DNA of 64,000 bases from Icerya purchasi (taxonomy: Eukaryota; Arthropoda; Insecta; Hemiptera; Monophlebidae): NCBI GenBank assembly GCA_039619475.1, contig CM077116.1, positions 456,567,576 through 456,631,575 on the forward strand, written 5' to 3'. A program made the position numbers and the translations under genes. This document shows, in pieces, positions 11,300 through 24,237 of the stretch (its first letter is position 1; the number at the start of each line of letters is the position of its first letter). Below the pieces are notes generated by a model. That model did not search any database. It saw only the letters and a program-made list of their open reading frames with translations, and had not been told where the DNA came from.

Positions 11300-14200
11300 G
11301 ACGGACTGGCTATGCGGGCAAACTGGCATTTTCCCGGTGCACCCAAGTTTAAATCTTGAGCTAATAGACGTCGGTCCATAATTAATCGTAGGCATTTAGC
11401 GCGGTTGCTTTGAAGAAGAACGTTATTATTTATATCTACCTGGGAACAAAACTGTTGATTTAACGTAAAAGTCACTTGTGAAATTTTTTAATAATTTATT
11501 TTAATCTTCCATTTCTCTGCGCATGCTCTAATCTTGTTCAAGTGCTGCTGGAACAATAGCAAAGCAAGCGAGGGATCATCAACGAAGGTCGCTATTACTG
11601 TAGTTTTTAGTATGGGAAAATCCGCAAAATATAAAGAATATAACAATGGCGCAGGTATACTTTCCTGTGGAAGGGATACATTTATATTGTATTTTCTCGA
11701 CGTTGATGAATTTATCTTTACTACAAAACTCCTGCTCGACAGAAAATATTGTATTATCGTGTAAACTTAATTAGGCAAAATGTTCTTCAGTTTATAAAGA
11801 AGGTTCTGATGCCGTACTCGGTCGAATACCTGTTCGACTTCCAGGAAGACCGCGCTACAATATTATCCCCCTTCCCAATACCGAAGCTATTTTATCGGTA
11901 ATACGATGAATTTGTTGTACAGCCGAATGCTTTGCGCGAAACCCATACTAATGATCGGGCAGGATTTTGTTTTTTAAATTACTTTTATAATTCGATTCAG
12001 GTATTACCATCTCAAAAATCTCCGACAACACACTAAGCAAACTAATCGACCTATATGATGAAGGAACTGATAAATCTTTATGAGGTTTTGGTATAACTTG
12101 GATAATGAATTCTTTCCATGTTTGAAGGAAATATCCGGTTCTTAAAATAGCGTTATAAATATATGTTAATAGTACTAAACTTTTATTCGGTAGATTTTTA
12201 ACCTTTCTGCAGTTAAAGGTCCTTACCTGGAGCTTTTTTGTTTTTTAAGCTTTTAATTTTATTTTGTACCTCTTTCGGTGTATATATGTTGTTTAGTTGG
12301 CCATGTTAATTGTAAAGGTGCCAAAAGTTATTCTTTAACTGATATTTCGTGTTATAGCTGACCCTTACTTTCGAACGATTTAAATATACTGAACAGGCGC
12401 TCCCCGAGCATCTCAGCTCTGTCCTTATCAGTTTTGGCCCAATCCCCGTTAGGTTTTTTGATGGAGTGGGGTTTAAGATGCTTGTTGAGAAAAGATTTTG
12501 TAGATCTTCATACCGATCTATCCTCCGAATTCAGTTATGATCTGAGGTTTTTATATTGAATTATTCTATTTCATATCTGTTTGTATAGCTTGTTATGGGA
12601 TTTTTTAAGTGATGAGATTCTGTTTTGTTACCACTGAACTCTTGCGTTTTTAGTTAATTAAATTAGTTCCCTTATTTCAAACGGATATAAAACAGACGAG
12701 TTCCGGAAAATTGATTCTTTTTGGGGTATGAAGTATTTAATTTGTATACTTCGTGGATACTGTTTACCAAGTTGATTACCACATTTTCTATTTCGCTTAA
12801 AGTTTTTAGAATTTAGATCGGTATTATGTTCAGCATGTTTAGCGAATCCACTGCAGTTTGTGGTTTTATTTGTTAAATAACTTCGCTTTGGTTTTGGTAT
12901 CGTTTGAATGGAGATGCATGCTAAGATTGAAGCAGGAAAAAAATTTATGATGTGCTTGTTTCTTATATACTGCATGTTTGTGTTCTGGACACCCTTTGTA
13001 ATTTGCTGAATGATCAACCCGACACAGTGCACAAGTCGGCTTAACGGTAACGTCTTTTTCGCAGAGTTCAGAATCATGTTTGTTACCACATTTTACACAC
13101 CTAAATGGCAGGTTGCAATAATTGTGCGAATGGCCATACAACTGACATCGCTTACACCGCATAAGTTGTTTTTTGATATTAAATTCCCCAACCTGTACGC
13201 GTGTGCATAACAGTAGCTTTAATATATAGGGTTTCGACATTTTTGGGCGGCGGGTTCAGATCTACATAGTGCATAGGTAACTGAGATTTGTTTCTAACAA
13301 TAACATGTATTACGTTAAAGATGTTCTGGACGCTAAAACCGAAATTTTCTAATTCAGTTTTAATTTCGTTTATGTCCGTAGGCGGATGCAGGTTCGGTAT
13401 AATGACCCGAAAGGGGTTCTCTTCTAATAATTGACGTGTAAAAAAATAATAATTATTCGCTCGCAGTAATTTAATTATTTTACGATAACTGTTCGCATTT
13501 TGGAGGATTACAGTAACTCCCATGCTTGTTGACTTTAATGAAAATGTAATATTTTCTTCGAAAACAGTTACCTAAAGCGGACCCGTCACACAGAGATCTA
13601 AATTCGGATGGCAGGGGAACGAAAACTGTGCAGCCCAAGCGACTCGCACGAAATCAGTACAGAGAAGTGTGACGTTACTAATATTTTTTTACTAAGATGA
13701 GAGATATCGTCTTGCTGGATTTGTTGGAAGTGTTTGTTGAGTTAGAGTCGTTACCTAGTATTCGATTATCATTTGGGTCACTAATAATAATATTAGTTGC
13801 GTTTAACTGCGACGAGTTGACGATATGTTTATTAATTTATTGCTTACCTTTGGTTTGCTAATTTCGTTTACGTTAGTTTTGTTATGTATTTCCATTTGAG
13901 TTGAAACCGTTAAGAATTCATACTTATCACATCTGTGCGGCGGTGGTGTAGAAGCCGGACGGGATGGAGAAGAGCCAGTATAGTTTCTAATAACAGATCT
14001 TCCTTTTTTTCTACTTTTAATAATGTGCCACGCGTCTTTGGTTTCACGAAGTGATAACCGAAATCTGTTTTAGCTGGTGATGCAAGTACAACTGTTGCAT
14101 CGGAAGCGGTCGGCATAAAGCGAACCTGTCGTGTAGTTGATGAGTTGCCGCTGTAACCGTAGAAGTTCGGATGCTGCTGCACGCAGCTGATGGCGGTCTA

Positions 14201-14300
14201 CCACCGTCGTGTGTAAGGGCGTAATAGTCGCTCAGCAGACAATATATGGGGCAACACAACGAAAAGATCATGGTGCGCAAAAAGAAGTCGCCGTGTACCA
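11300..14300 (-). mobile_element. Jockey-clade LINE copy, decayed
   Basis: Read on the minus strand from 14300 to 11300. First comes an N-terminal Ser/Thr-rich ORF1 part. Next is a Gag-like domain with zinc knuckles (CKRCQLYGHSHNYC, then CVKCGNKHDSELC) at about 13170-12980. The reverse transcriptase follows: KNKKAPGKD near 12240, WKEFIIQVIPKPHKD and SYRSISLLSVLSEIFE at 12120-12020, a palm motif AVFLEVEQVFDRV near 11840, a YADD-box relic FVDD near 11590, and a VTFTL plus LDRRL-like thumb near 11470-11370. The endonuclease region seems to be missing between ORF1 and the RT. Frameshifts and stops interrupt it, so it is dead. Confidence 0.85.
12866..13523 (-). pseudogene. Jockey-like ORF1 (Gag) fragments, two overlapping frames
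   Basis: Frame 13179-13523 has the PRE_C2HC-like region (NPFRVIIPNLHPPTDINEI, then a FGF...NV core). Frame 12866-13240 continues it with CCHC-type zinc knuckles. The two frames overlap and are related by a frameshift, so together they represent one ORF1. The protein would bind LINE RNA as a chaperone. The shift and the degraded C-terminus indicate an inactive copy. Confidence 0.8.
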
Positions 14301-14309
14301 CTAAAAATG

Positions 14310-14817
14310 AAATATTGAACTTAACAATAAAGAGACCACCAAATGAATATACTGATTAACATAAATTTATTTGATGTTATTCTTGTTTTATTAAATTTTA
14401 AAACTGAATATATTAATTTTATAAAAAATCTGACTATTTAATACTATTCTACATTGCTAATGCTTGTAACTTAAATGAAATATTAAACTTAACAACGGAG
14501 ACATCAATAGTACCAAATAAGTAAACAGATTAATATAAATTTATATGGTGTTATTCTTCTTTCATTAAATTTTTGACAATTTTATTATTATTCTAATTTC
14601 GCAACGTTTGTAATATTAATGTTACGTAGAAATTAATGGCGTGACATCACAAAAGAAGTGTGGAGGCTAATTCGTTCTATACGCTGTACTTGATTTTTAT
14701 ATATACCAGATTTATAATATTTGTTTATTGTTGTTAATCTATTATTATTTATTAAATTATTATGCGGATTCTTTTTTATTCTGTATAATATTTTTTTTTT
14801 GTTTCGATTAGTAATCC
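14310..14817. other. AT-rich spacer with a diverged internal repeat
   Basis: Two stretches (about 14305-14370 and 14478-14550) share a pattern in which a run around GAAATATT(G/A)AACTTAACAA is followed about 50 bp later by AATATAAATTTAT. They look like a diverged ~170-bp duplication. No gene was recognised. Confidence 0.4.
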
Positions 14818-15949
14818 TGCCTATTCAGAGCCGGATCTAAATGGATTATAGTTCCGGACCCCAACATTCAGGAGACGCCGCACTCTTGAACAGAAAAAAA
14901 TTTAATTTTCCATGTGCAAAATTTGGTTTGGTCCCATTTTATCTAATTCCCATTTTGCCTAAAAATGAAACGGCACAGAAAAAAAATAATAATAATAATA
15001 ATTTTAAAAAATCAACTTGGCAACATGGACACGTTTGGAAGGCAGAAAAAAAGATAAAAAAAAGGCTAGAGAAACGAAAGAGATTGACAAATAGTATAGT
15101 TGAAAAGTGCATACGTGCGATTTTACGGTTCGCGATATTGAACTGTCATTGCTTGATGGTGACACTAATAAAAATGCGTACGGACAAATTAGTATACAGT
15201 AAATGTTCGGTTATTTTATTATTTCTTCGGTAAATAATTCGATATCTACTTCGAATTTCATCGTAAATAAATACACCTGTATACCGATTAAAATTAAGCA
15301 TCGCTTGTTAGGAGGCGAATGAAAAAAATTAAAGCAAATTTATTTCTTGCAAAAATAACTACACCGCTGCTTTACAGTCACATTAATCCTTTTTTAACAT
15401 GCGGCAAATCACCACATACTGATTGCTTTACCCCATGAAGCCGCGATCTGTTGTGGTTCGGGTCTTATGTACATATATTACCGTACTGAAAAAAACTGTA
15501 ATTCTATCTCGAATATTATAAGCTGTCACTTGTGTATAAAAAACAGAAATTGTGACTCAGTCTAGTATAATAATGGATGTATCATTTATAAAAACAAATC
15601 GAGCGAGTAAATATATACCTGATATTTATTAATTAAAATATTTATTGCAAATTACGTTTTAAATGAAATGGATAGTGTATTCAATTAGATTTCGGCAACA
15701 GAAAATAAGAAAGCTGTCATTCGTTAAAAAAATTATTTCTCTTTTCGTTTGCTATAAATTTTTGTTTTATATGTCAAAAATACCTACATTGTCAAATATT
15801 TGGTTAATTACATGCAATAGCGTCTTTTTATACTCTCTTTTTTTAAATTTTTTAGCGTTAAACTGTAATCTATCGGCAATTTGTTGAATTAAGACATTGT
15901 AAATAACAAAATGAAATGCTTTTTTTTCTTTTCTTTTCTTTTTTTTTTT

Positions 15950-16640
15950 TGCTTTACCAAAAAATGGCGTCCATCCAGCAAATTTAAGAGATTATAAAAG
16001 AAAGAAGAGAACTATTAGAATCTAATTCGATTGGGCACTAGGGAAATAAAGGAAGCAAGACAAGGAGGACTGCAAACGAGAAAAACGAGAGTAATTGTAC
16101 AAGGTGGTGATTCTTTATTTCAAAAGTTCGGAATAAATATATAAATATTCAGGTAAAAAGGAAAAACATTCAAATACGAAATGATTGAGGTCTCATGCTA
16201 AATAACAGTTATAAGAGTGTAGCGGTTAGTCAGAAGATATAGCGGGTGATAATCTATGAAGAGCGGAAGGCAATAAAGAGTGTCCTGTACATAGATTACA
16301 AATAGCAGAAATCTCTGAGTGACGAAGAAATAGAAAATAATAAAACCTCGAACGATTGGGTGTGAAGGCTGAATAGATAAGTACAGTGAAGCGGGATTAG
16401 AGGAAGTTGAATGATAGCCATCAGAAAGAGCTGAAAACTTTTCGGTAAAAGGACTGCATTATGGCTGCGATTTGAGCTAAAGAATCGACTGATTTGTTTC
16501 CAGCAATATCGATATGACTAGGCACCCACATAAAATTGATTTAGATAGTAAATGTAGAAAAGAGATCATAAATAATAGATCGAGTTTGGATACTGAAGGA
16601 ATATCACATAAGTAGGAAAGAGAAGGGATCAGATAGTTAA
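15950..16640 (-). mobile_element. LINE RNase H fragment
   Basis: On the minus strand near 16530-16465 the sequence reads WVPSHIDIAGNKSVDSLAQI, the conserved C-terminal RNase H block of non-LTR retrotransposons. Glu is replaced by Lys in the GNE motif. The rest is purine-rich LINE tail sequence with stops. It is nested inside the large hAT-type element. Confidence 0.75.
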
Positions 16641-18043
16641 GAGAAAACTTTTACAGTCAGATATTAAGTATTTACGAGAATTACGAGAAGACGAAATAAA
16701 TAAAATTGAACAGAAGATTGTAGTATGTTTGTTCGAAAAAGTCATCGTGAGCATTTTAACTGACCTTTTCTTGGCTAAAATGTAACTGAAACCAAACAAA
16801 AGTAAAGCGAAAACAAATATGGAACCTTTCAGGCTGAGCTTTTTTACATGTTTCTTAATTTTCTACAACTAAAAATCTATTACTAAAGATTATCATATAA
16901 AATATATATACCACTCCAGACATGGATTTATGAGAACATTTAAAATATACGTATCTATTTTTATACGGTGCTTTTAATTCTATCTTCATTTTTATTCATT
17001 TCATACTTTCTGCTATAAACGTGATCATTTTTTTTATATTTTCCAGATTTATTTTTAATTTTATTTACTACCTTTAATACTATGCCAGTTTTACTTAGTT
17101 CCTTTTAAATGTTACCAAATCATTGTTTCCTTCCGATGTTTTCAACCTTAATTTACGTTTACATTACCATAAGTTCCTTTTATAACAATGAACGCTGTAA
17201 TAAACAATGTAATCTGGTTTTTTTTTAATAAAAATTGTTATAAGTGAACTTAAAGCAACAGTTCTTTTAGTTTCAATAAAAACAAAAAAAATAACAATAA
17301 AAATTAAAAATTTAAGATAAGTTCATTAACTTATAAATAATTTAAAGTATACTATTAGATTAATAAAACTTATTTTGCTATGATTATGGAGTACGTAACT
17401 CCTAAACATGTCGGCTCTTTTTAATTCTTTAAAATATAATTTTCTGTAATATACGATTTTATAAATTTTTAATAAAACTTATTTATGCTTAATAAATCCG
17501 TATTAACTTTACTTTTCGGTTATTAACTTTTTAAATACACTTTTTGCTTCTTTTCCTAAGCCCAAAAAAATTAAGAAAAAGTAAAAAAATTATTCTCCGT
17601 TTATTTGTTTTATTTTTTCAATTTGTAATAAAGCGTTTGTGCGCTTAGAACTCATCTAAAGTGTTTTTCTTTCTTTTTTGCCGGAATTCCAAACTTTAAT
17701 GTTTATGTCACACTAGACCGCAATAAGGCTTCTAATATACTGACTAATAAGGCGGGTAGGATTTATACAGCACTGGACTTTGAATGGAATAACTCGCAAA
17801 TATTAATCGGAGTCGTTGTTTCGTATATATTTACATTAAACATTTTTAGCGGTATTATTTCACTTCTGATTTTCGTATAAACGTTTTTGTTGTTTTTTGG
17901 AAAGAAAAAAAAAACTTTAACAGCGGAATCAGATAGCAAAAAAAAAAAATTCGACAAAGATGACGCGTTGTTGCCAACACGAAATCATTCGTACGTATGT
18001 CTGATGTTTTTTTTATTCGCTGAGTAAGCGAAATCTTAAATTT

Positions 18044-18100
18044 AGGCAAAATGGGAATTAGGCAGAATGGGAATTAGGCAAAATGGGAAGTTACCCAAAA
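18044..18100. repeat. Short tandem repeat, about 17 bp x 3
   Basis: The unit AATTAGGCAAAATGGG occurs three times in tandem with one or two changes. It is internal to the large hAT-type element and may be a subterminal transposase-binding array or plain slippage. Confidence 0.7.
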
Positions 18101-19138
18101 TTTAAGTTTCCTTTCCAAAAATATTGAATACTGTAAAAATGCAAGATTATAAATTTATGTTTTTTATCTTAAAAATAATTTAGTTAATTTTTATACATAA
18201 AAAATAATATATGAGTTCATTAATAAAATTATATACTTTTTCTCTATATAACCTTCTCTTTAATATTGATAGAAATTTTCTACGATAAATCTAATTATTG
18301 TGTTAAAAAAAATGAATGAGTTTTTTAACGCATATATTGAATAATAAATAAACATTCGACAAATCGATTTATAACAATTCTCTATTCAAATGTTAATACC
18401 CCCACTACAATCATTGTAAATTTTTCTATGTAGAAACGTTTTACATTCTGAAATAATTAAAATTTTAACAATTTTTTTATTTTTTATTTTTATAAAAAGT
18501 TAATACGTTTTATTTTGAACCATATAAAAATTATTTAAAATAAATTGCTAATTTCATAAATCTATTTGTATTTCGAAAAATTTAACTTTTTTTTTTATCC
18601 TTTTTATCTGCATACAATCTGTTCATTTGAACAATAAGTAGCAATATTATTTTATGTAAACCATGGTGGAACGCTTCGCAGTGGTCGCTATTCCTTATTT
18701 GTATGTACGTTATTTATTGGATTATGTTGAGCTATAGAAATTAATGTCTACGGACGAAATTACAGTTCAACTAATGTGTCGTTTCAATCGTCTGAATCGT
18801 ATGCTATTCTGCGAAAGATTAGCTGCTAGCGGATTGAGTCGATGAAAGTATCTTCTAGCAAGAGTCGTAATTACTTCTTTAACCGTTAGAATGCAGAGGT
18901 TTTTGAGTATATCATCTTTACGATTTAATAAATCATATTGTGTTTCATTCACTTTTTTCTAATCGCATAAGCAATTATTGAATTTTAAACATGCATGTTT
19001 AATTTATATAAGGAAAAGTACATGATCAAAAACGTTACATGAATGTATCAAAATTAGCTTGAAAACCGCTGTAGTAATAATACCAGCGCAACGATATACA
19101 TAAATATTTGTTTGTAGGAAAATAAAAAGTAATGTTAC

Positions 19139-19424
19139 CAAGGGCGTCGCCAGCCGATGAGCGAGGGAGTGGCAAGATGAGTTGCCAGCCGCCGGGGGGG
19201 GGGGGAGATGATAGAAAGAGGATATGAGTTATAGGAAAAATAAAATTTATAAATTGTAAAGGCTTAATATTTTATTAAACAAGAATAAAATCTTAATTAA
19301 AACATAAGTTTTCCAAATTGTCCATGATTACTCATCAATACCAGTTGATTAAAAAGTTTCAAGGCTCCAGGGGTGGCAGCTGCCCCTCCCTGCCCCTCCC
19401 TGCCCCCCGCTAGCGACGCCCATG
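19139..19424 (+). mobile_element. hAT-type MITE, family 1 copy 2
   Basis: 286 bp with a perfect 8-bp duplication AATGTTAC (19131-19138 and 19425-19432). Ends are CAAGGGCGTCGCC and GCGACGCCCATG. It is about 90% similar by eye to copy 1 and in the same orientation. It is nested in the 4.9-kb hAT-type element. Confidence 0.9.
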
Positions 19425-19727
19425 AATGTTACTAATAAGAAATTTCAAATATAAACATATATGTTTATATGTATATACAAAATTTCTTATTTGCCATTCA
19501 ATTCGTGTAGTATTTAGTTTGTTCGGGTAAGAGAGTTGATTTTTTAAAATTTTAATTTTATTAGTCATTCATACGTGCACAGTAGGTTTTTGTTTTTTGT
19601 TTTTTTTTGCTTGTTTGTTTGTACATATATGATAATGAATTTTTTCACCACTTTTTTTTCAAATGAGAGCCCCTCATTTAAGGTTAGCCCGGGCCCCGTA
19701 AATTCTTAATCCATCCCTGTGCCTATT

Positions 19728-20196
19728 ACTTGATTAGCGCAGGTAAATCGAATTTGTTTATTTTTTTTATTACAGTTATTTTGTTTATTCTTTTTAATGT
19801 TATTTTTACACTTTTTGTATAAATTGTTCACAAAGGTGCATCCACATTATGTCGATCAGCTAAGACGATTGGATTTGTTAAAATATATGTATATAGTTAT
19901 TATACTTAGAAATACATTGTAAAATGTTTATCTGCAGATTGGTCTAAAATGAGTGGTTTTTAAGATGCGCTACTAGAATGCGCGATCGTAATTAAAATTA
20001 ATTTTGTTTTTACTTATGTATATGGAACAGAACGCTATTTTTAGTCCAGAGATGTAGACAGAAACTGTTATAATTTCGAAATTTGTACTCATACTTGCCG
20101 TTGGAAATAGGATTTATTTCATACTGCTAAGAAAAGACCTATTACCTGCAGATCTATCTGTCTAATCTGTTCTGAATACATATATGTATATGTATA
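19728..20196. other. AT-rich spacer, no gene recognised
   Basis: No motif, repeat end or splice-flanked frame was found. Confidence 0.4.
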
Positions 20197-20507
20197 CAAG
20201 GGCATCGTCAGCCCACGAGCCGGGGGGGGGGAGATGATAGAAAGAGGATATGAGTTATAGGAAAAATAAAATGTATGATTTGTAAAGGCTTAATATTTCA
20301 TTAAACAAGAATAAAATCTTAATTTAAACATAATTTTCGTGGGTTTCTGGCAAATTGTTCTACTACTACATTATAAAAGTCTTCCAAATTGTTCGTGATT
20401 AGGCTCCTATGAATACTCATCATGGCCAGTTGATTAAAAGTTTCAAAGCTCCAGGGGGGCAACGGCCCTCCCCCTTCCCCGTTTATTTCCACCTGGCGAC
20501 GGCCGTA
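20197..20507 (+). mobile_element. hAT-type MITE, family 1 copy 3
   Basis: 311 bp, with CAAGGGCATCG at the left and GGCGACGGCCGTA at the right. The flanking 8-mers TATGTATA and TATATATA differ by one base. The core includes a segment (TTTCGTGGGTTTCTGGCAAA) that is shared with copy 5 and reduced in the others. It lies 15 bp left of the large inverted repeat. Confidence 0.8.
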
Positions 20508-20522
20508 TATATATATCGTTTA

Positions 20523-22016
20523 TATATTGTAATGGTATACATTCTTAGTATTAAGAGAATTACTCTGCGAATCGTGTTGATCAACAGCGAATAATTTAGG
20601 GTTACTTTCGGTCGCACACTGCTTCATTTATCAGCTGAGAGGGGGTTGTGTGGTATCGAATAATTTGAATTTTATTATTATATTTCTGGTTTGCGCTTTT
20701 TTTTTTGATATGATGTGAATTCGATTATTATTATTGGCTTATTTTTTGTACGACTGAACTCGTCATATATTCTAATTTCGATTATTACAATTTTTGTTAA
20801 CTTAGCCTTATTAAAAAAAAAAGAGATACACACGTGTTTAACGTTCTAGAATTAAGAATTAATACTGTTTGCGGTTTTTCTATCTGGTACGAACGTTGAA
20901 TTTACGAACTCATACACTTTTTTATTTATATCATTAATAAAATTTAATAAATCTCTTAAATGGTTATGTTTTATATGATACGAACACTTTGGATAAATAA
21001 ATACTTAGGTATTAAATGTCACTCAAAAAACTGACTCGGGAATGTTCGTATTAAATAGAACCAGAACAAAGGATACAATAAATTTGTATTAATATATATA
21101 TGTAATTAAATATTTTTTTTTTATTGTAGATACTCCCGAAAAAGGGAGTTAAACTATAATAAATTGATGACCACGATGGGATGCGAATAATAATTTATAT
21201 GTAAGTATATTTTTTTCTTTGTACTTTTTGTTTTTGTTTTAAAATAAAAAATGTAATTACATATAGGTATATATATATTAATACGAATTTATTGTATCCT
21301 TTGTCCTGGTTCTATTTAATATAAATATTCCCTAGTCAGTTTTTTGAGTGCCATTTAATACATATTGTTTATAATATAAATTCTTCTTCTCGAAGATTAA
21401 TTGTTATTCCTTAGGACGAATCGGATCCTAAGGCAATATTTAATACAAATTCTGGTTCGAGTTTGTTAAACTCATAAAATGCCCGGCCACCAGAGCTAAT
21501 TGCTCAATGTTTCTTCATGAGAAATCCGCGAAAATATTTATTTATCCAAAGTGTTCGTATCATATAAAAGATAACCATTCAAAGGATTTATTAAATTTTA
21601 TTAATGATATAAATAAAAAAGTGTATGAGTTCGTAAATTCAACGTTCGTACCAGATAGAAAAACCGCAAACAGTATTAATTCTTAATTCTAGAACGTTAA
21701 ACACGTGTGTATCTCTTTTTTTTTTTAATAAAGCTAAGTTAACAAAAATTGTAATAATCGAAATTAGAATATATGACGAGTTCAGTCGTACAAAAAATAA
21801 GCCAATAATAATAATCGAATTCACATCATATCAAGAAAAAAAACGCAAACCAGAAATATAATAATAAAATTCAAATTATTCGATACCACACAACCGCCTC
21901 TCAGCTGATAAATGAAGCAGTGTGCGACCGAAAGTAACCCTAAATTATTCGCTGTTGATCAACACGATTCGCAGAGTAATTCTCTTAATACTAAGAATGT
22001 ATACCATTGCAATATA
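20523..22016. repeat. Large imperfect inverted repeat (hairpin), 1.5 kb
   Basis: The left arm (20523 to about 21120) is the reverse complement of the right arm (about 21260 to 22016), with only scattered mismatches by eye. The outer ends match from TATTGTAATGGTATACATTC on the left to GAATGTATACCATTGCAATA on the right. The right arm carries roughly 130 extra bases near 21400-21530. The unpaired centre (about 21120-21260) contains a small hairpin, CTCCCGAAAAAGGGAG. Neither arm carries a recognisable gene. Confidence 0.88.
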
Positions 22017-24128
22017 CATATTTTTTAAAATGAATTATATACTAGATTTTAATTTTGTTTTTTGTAAGCATTTTGAAATTGGATTATTTAGTGTAATTGG
22101 AATTTCTAATTCTGGGTATTTATTTTTAATGCCGTTTAAATTCCTAGAAATTATTTCATTTATTGAGGTGTACGAAATTTATTATGTCTTTGGAGGTGTT
22201 AAGTCTCTGTTTTTATTGATTTTTAGTTCATTTTTGAAATTAAATTCCTTATTCTAATTTTGAGAGGATCATGAAGTAAAAAATGTTTAATAGCGATTAA
22301 GATTTTCCTAGTGCGTTTGAGGTTCGCAGCGAATTGTTTCATAATTTCTATTTGTTGATGTAAACCTTTCAGCATGTCTAAGTGTAACGTGTAAAATATT
22401 GTAAGATCCCAGATACTTTATTTTTATGATTATATTTTTTATATGGTTCATGAAGCTGTTTTTAATATTATGTGCGTCAGTTTTATTGGTAATATTATTT
22501 AATTTTGAAAAATATTTTTTTTCTAATTTCCCGTTTTTGTTTTTATTATATAAATCTGTTCTTACAGAGCGAAGTTTGTTTAAATCTGCTTTATATTATT
22601 TTAGAAGTTTTTCTATTATTTGCGCGGATGTTCATAAAAAACGGTGAAGAATTTTTCTACATAAGTGATTGATTGATGTGTTGAATTGAAAATATTTGCA
22701 CTCTCTTAGAGTTTTCACTTAACTGAAAGCAGCGTTTACTATTTTATTATCTTTGTACACTTCTACAGGGCTTTGGTCGGTCCTATTTTGTGTTTCCATT
22801 TTATTCTGTGATATATCTGGGTTACGAATATCATTTAATGGATTTTCGGTTATTGAATTGTAATTTCAGTTTTATTGTTTTCATTTTTAGTTTTTTTATT
22901 AGACTTTTTAATTAACATTTAATTCTGAGTGTTTTCCGAAATGGGTCGTTTTATGATTAATTTATTTGGATTTAAAGAGAAAGTGCACATGTCGGACGAC
23001 CAAAATTTTAAATGTAGTTTTTCGGAGAAGAAAGAATATTATTGGCTGGATAATTATTGATGGAACTTCCATTTGTAGTTGCTAAGTGTACTAGATAGTT
23101 AACTTTTTCATGTCGCTCAATCACGACACAGCTTGGTTATCGAAAGAAAGTCTATGTGATAAGTATAGATATGATCAAACGTGAAGAATTGTAGAATCAA
23201 AAGGCGGAAGGGAGTGACAGTACGAAGAAGATACGATTATTAATACAATTAGGGAGTCCGAAAATATTTCGAAAATATTAGAAACTTACTATATTCTTCG
23301 GCTCTTAATAAAGAAGACAGCGCGAAATTCCCAAAAAGAGAATAGAATCTGCGTAATGGAATAATTATTAATGATATAAGATTGTGAGAGAAAGGTCATA
23401 CAATTAAGCGAGGACAGAAAAGTGTATTATTCTAATCTTTTGCACGCTTCTAAACCCTAGATTCGATTCCAAAATTTATATTAAATTTTTTATTTCTCTT
23501 TATTTTCGAGTGTGTGAAAAGACGAATTGCAATCATTTTGTTTTTGGTATAAATTTGCTTCTACTTTGTAATTTTATTTTTTTTAATATTTCCGATCGCA
23601 GCATAGTAGAAAAACTATTTCCATCTTCTTGAAGATGCTTATACAGGAACACGATTATTAAAACGGAACAATGACAAAAAGGAGTAACTCGACTCGACTC
23701 CACCATACAGTGGCAGTATGAAGTGAAAGAAATATAGATGTAATCGGTTATAAGCATGAAAACGAGTTTTTTAAATATGTACCATACTATAACCTTCGAC
23801 AATGACCAGGAAAAACAAAAGAATGGGGCTAAGCATAAAAGAATGGATATAAGAAAAAAGGTGCGATATTTTTCAAGGTACATCTCGAAGAACGAACCGA
23901 TATAAATGTTTCATAAAAAAAAAATCCGGCTAAAATCTATCTCGAGTTATACACGGTTGACTGCTTTCTATTAAAATAAATAGACCGTTTAATACATTAT
24001 CACTATCCTTTAACATATTATATTACAAAACATCACTGTTCCGACACTTTAATCGTTGTCTAATGTAATCCTAGATTCACCAGTCTCAACTAAGAACGGT
24101 GGTCCTCTATCGTTTGAAATTTTGCGAA
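22017..24128. other. Spacer; possible decayed Lys/Asn-rich coding debris
   Basis: The minus strand from about 22960 down to 22020 has interrupted Lys/Asn-rich frames that could be transposon or old viral Gag/Env-type debris, but no signature was recognised. 23000-24128 holds nothing identifiable. Confidence 0.3.
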
Positions 24129-24237
24129 ATGGATTTAAACGATCGATTTGTTTCATTTATTTTCAGTAATACGAATAATCGTTTCCATAAGATAAATGTT
24201 CAAAATGTTGTTTGTTTTGCATTGTTAGTTTTAAACG
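24129..24237 (+). CDS. Gene B candidate first coding exon (signal peptide)
   Basis: ATG at 24129 opens 36 codons ending VVCFALLVLN plus one G before GTAAGT (24238). Joined to exon 2 it gives VLNVLA-YETTED, a good signal-peptide end. The n-region is unusually long (about 24 residues). An in-frame TTTATTTTCAG at about 24155-24165 could be a splice acceptor, in which case the start codon lies in a further upstream exon. The ATGs at 24196 and 24205 share another frame, which stops at TAG. Confidence 0.5.

Larger units (their letters stand above)
14826..19719. mobile_element. Large hAT-type element, 4.9 kb, with nested insertions
   Basis: A perfect 8-bp duplication, TGCCTATT (14818-14825 and 19720-19727), brackets a sequence starting CAGAGCCGGATCTAAATGG and ending TTAATCCATCCCTG. 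The ends are imperfect inverted repeats (CAG-G--GGAT). GC-rich subterminal segments (GGACCCC on the left; GGGCCCCG on the right) are typical of hAT ends. Inside are a LINE RNase H fragment (15950-16640) and a MITE with its own duplication (19139-19424), so it is older than that MITE. No transposase was recognised with confidence. A weak minus-strand frame at 18767-18952 could be a remnant. Confidence 0.75.
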
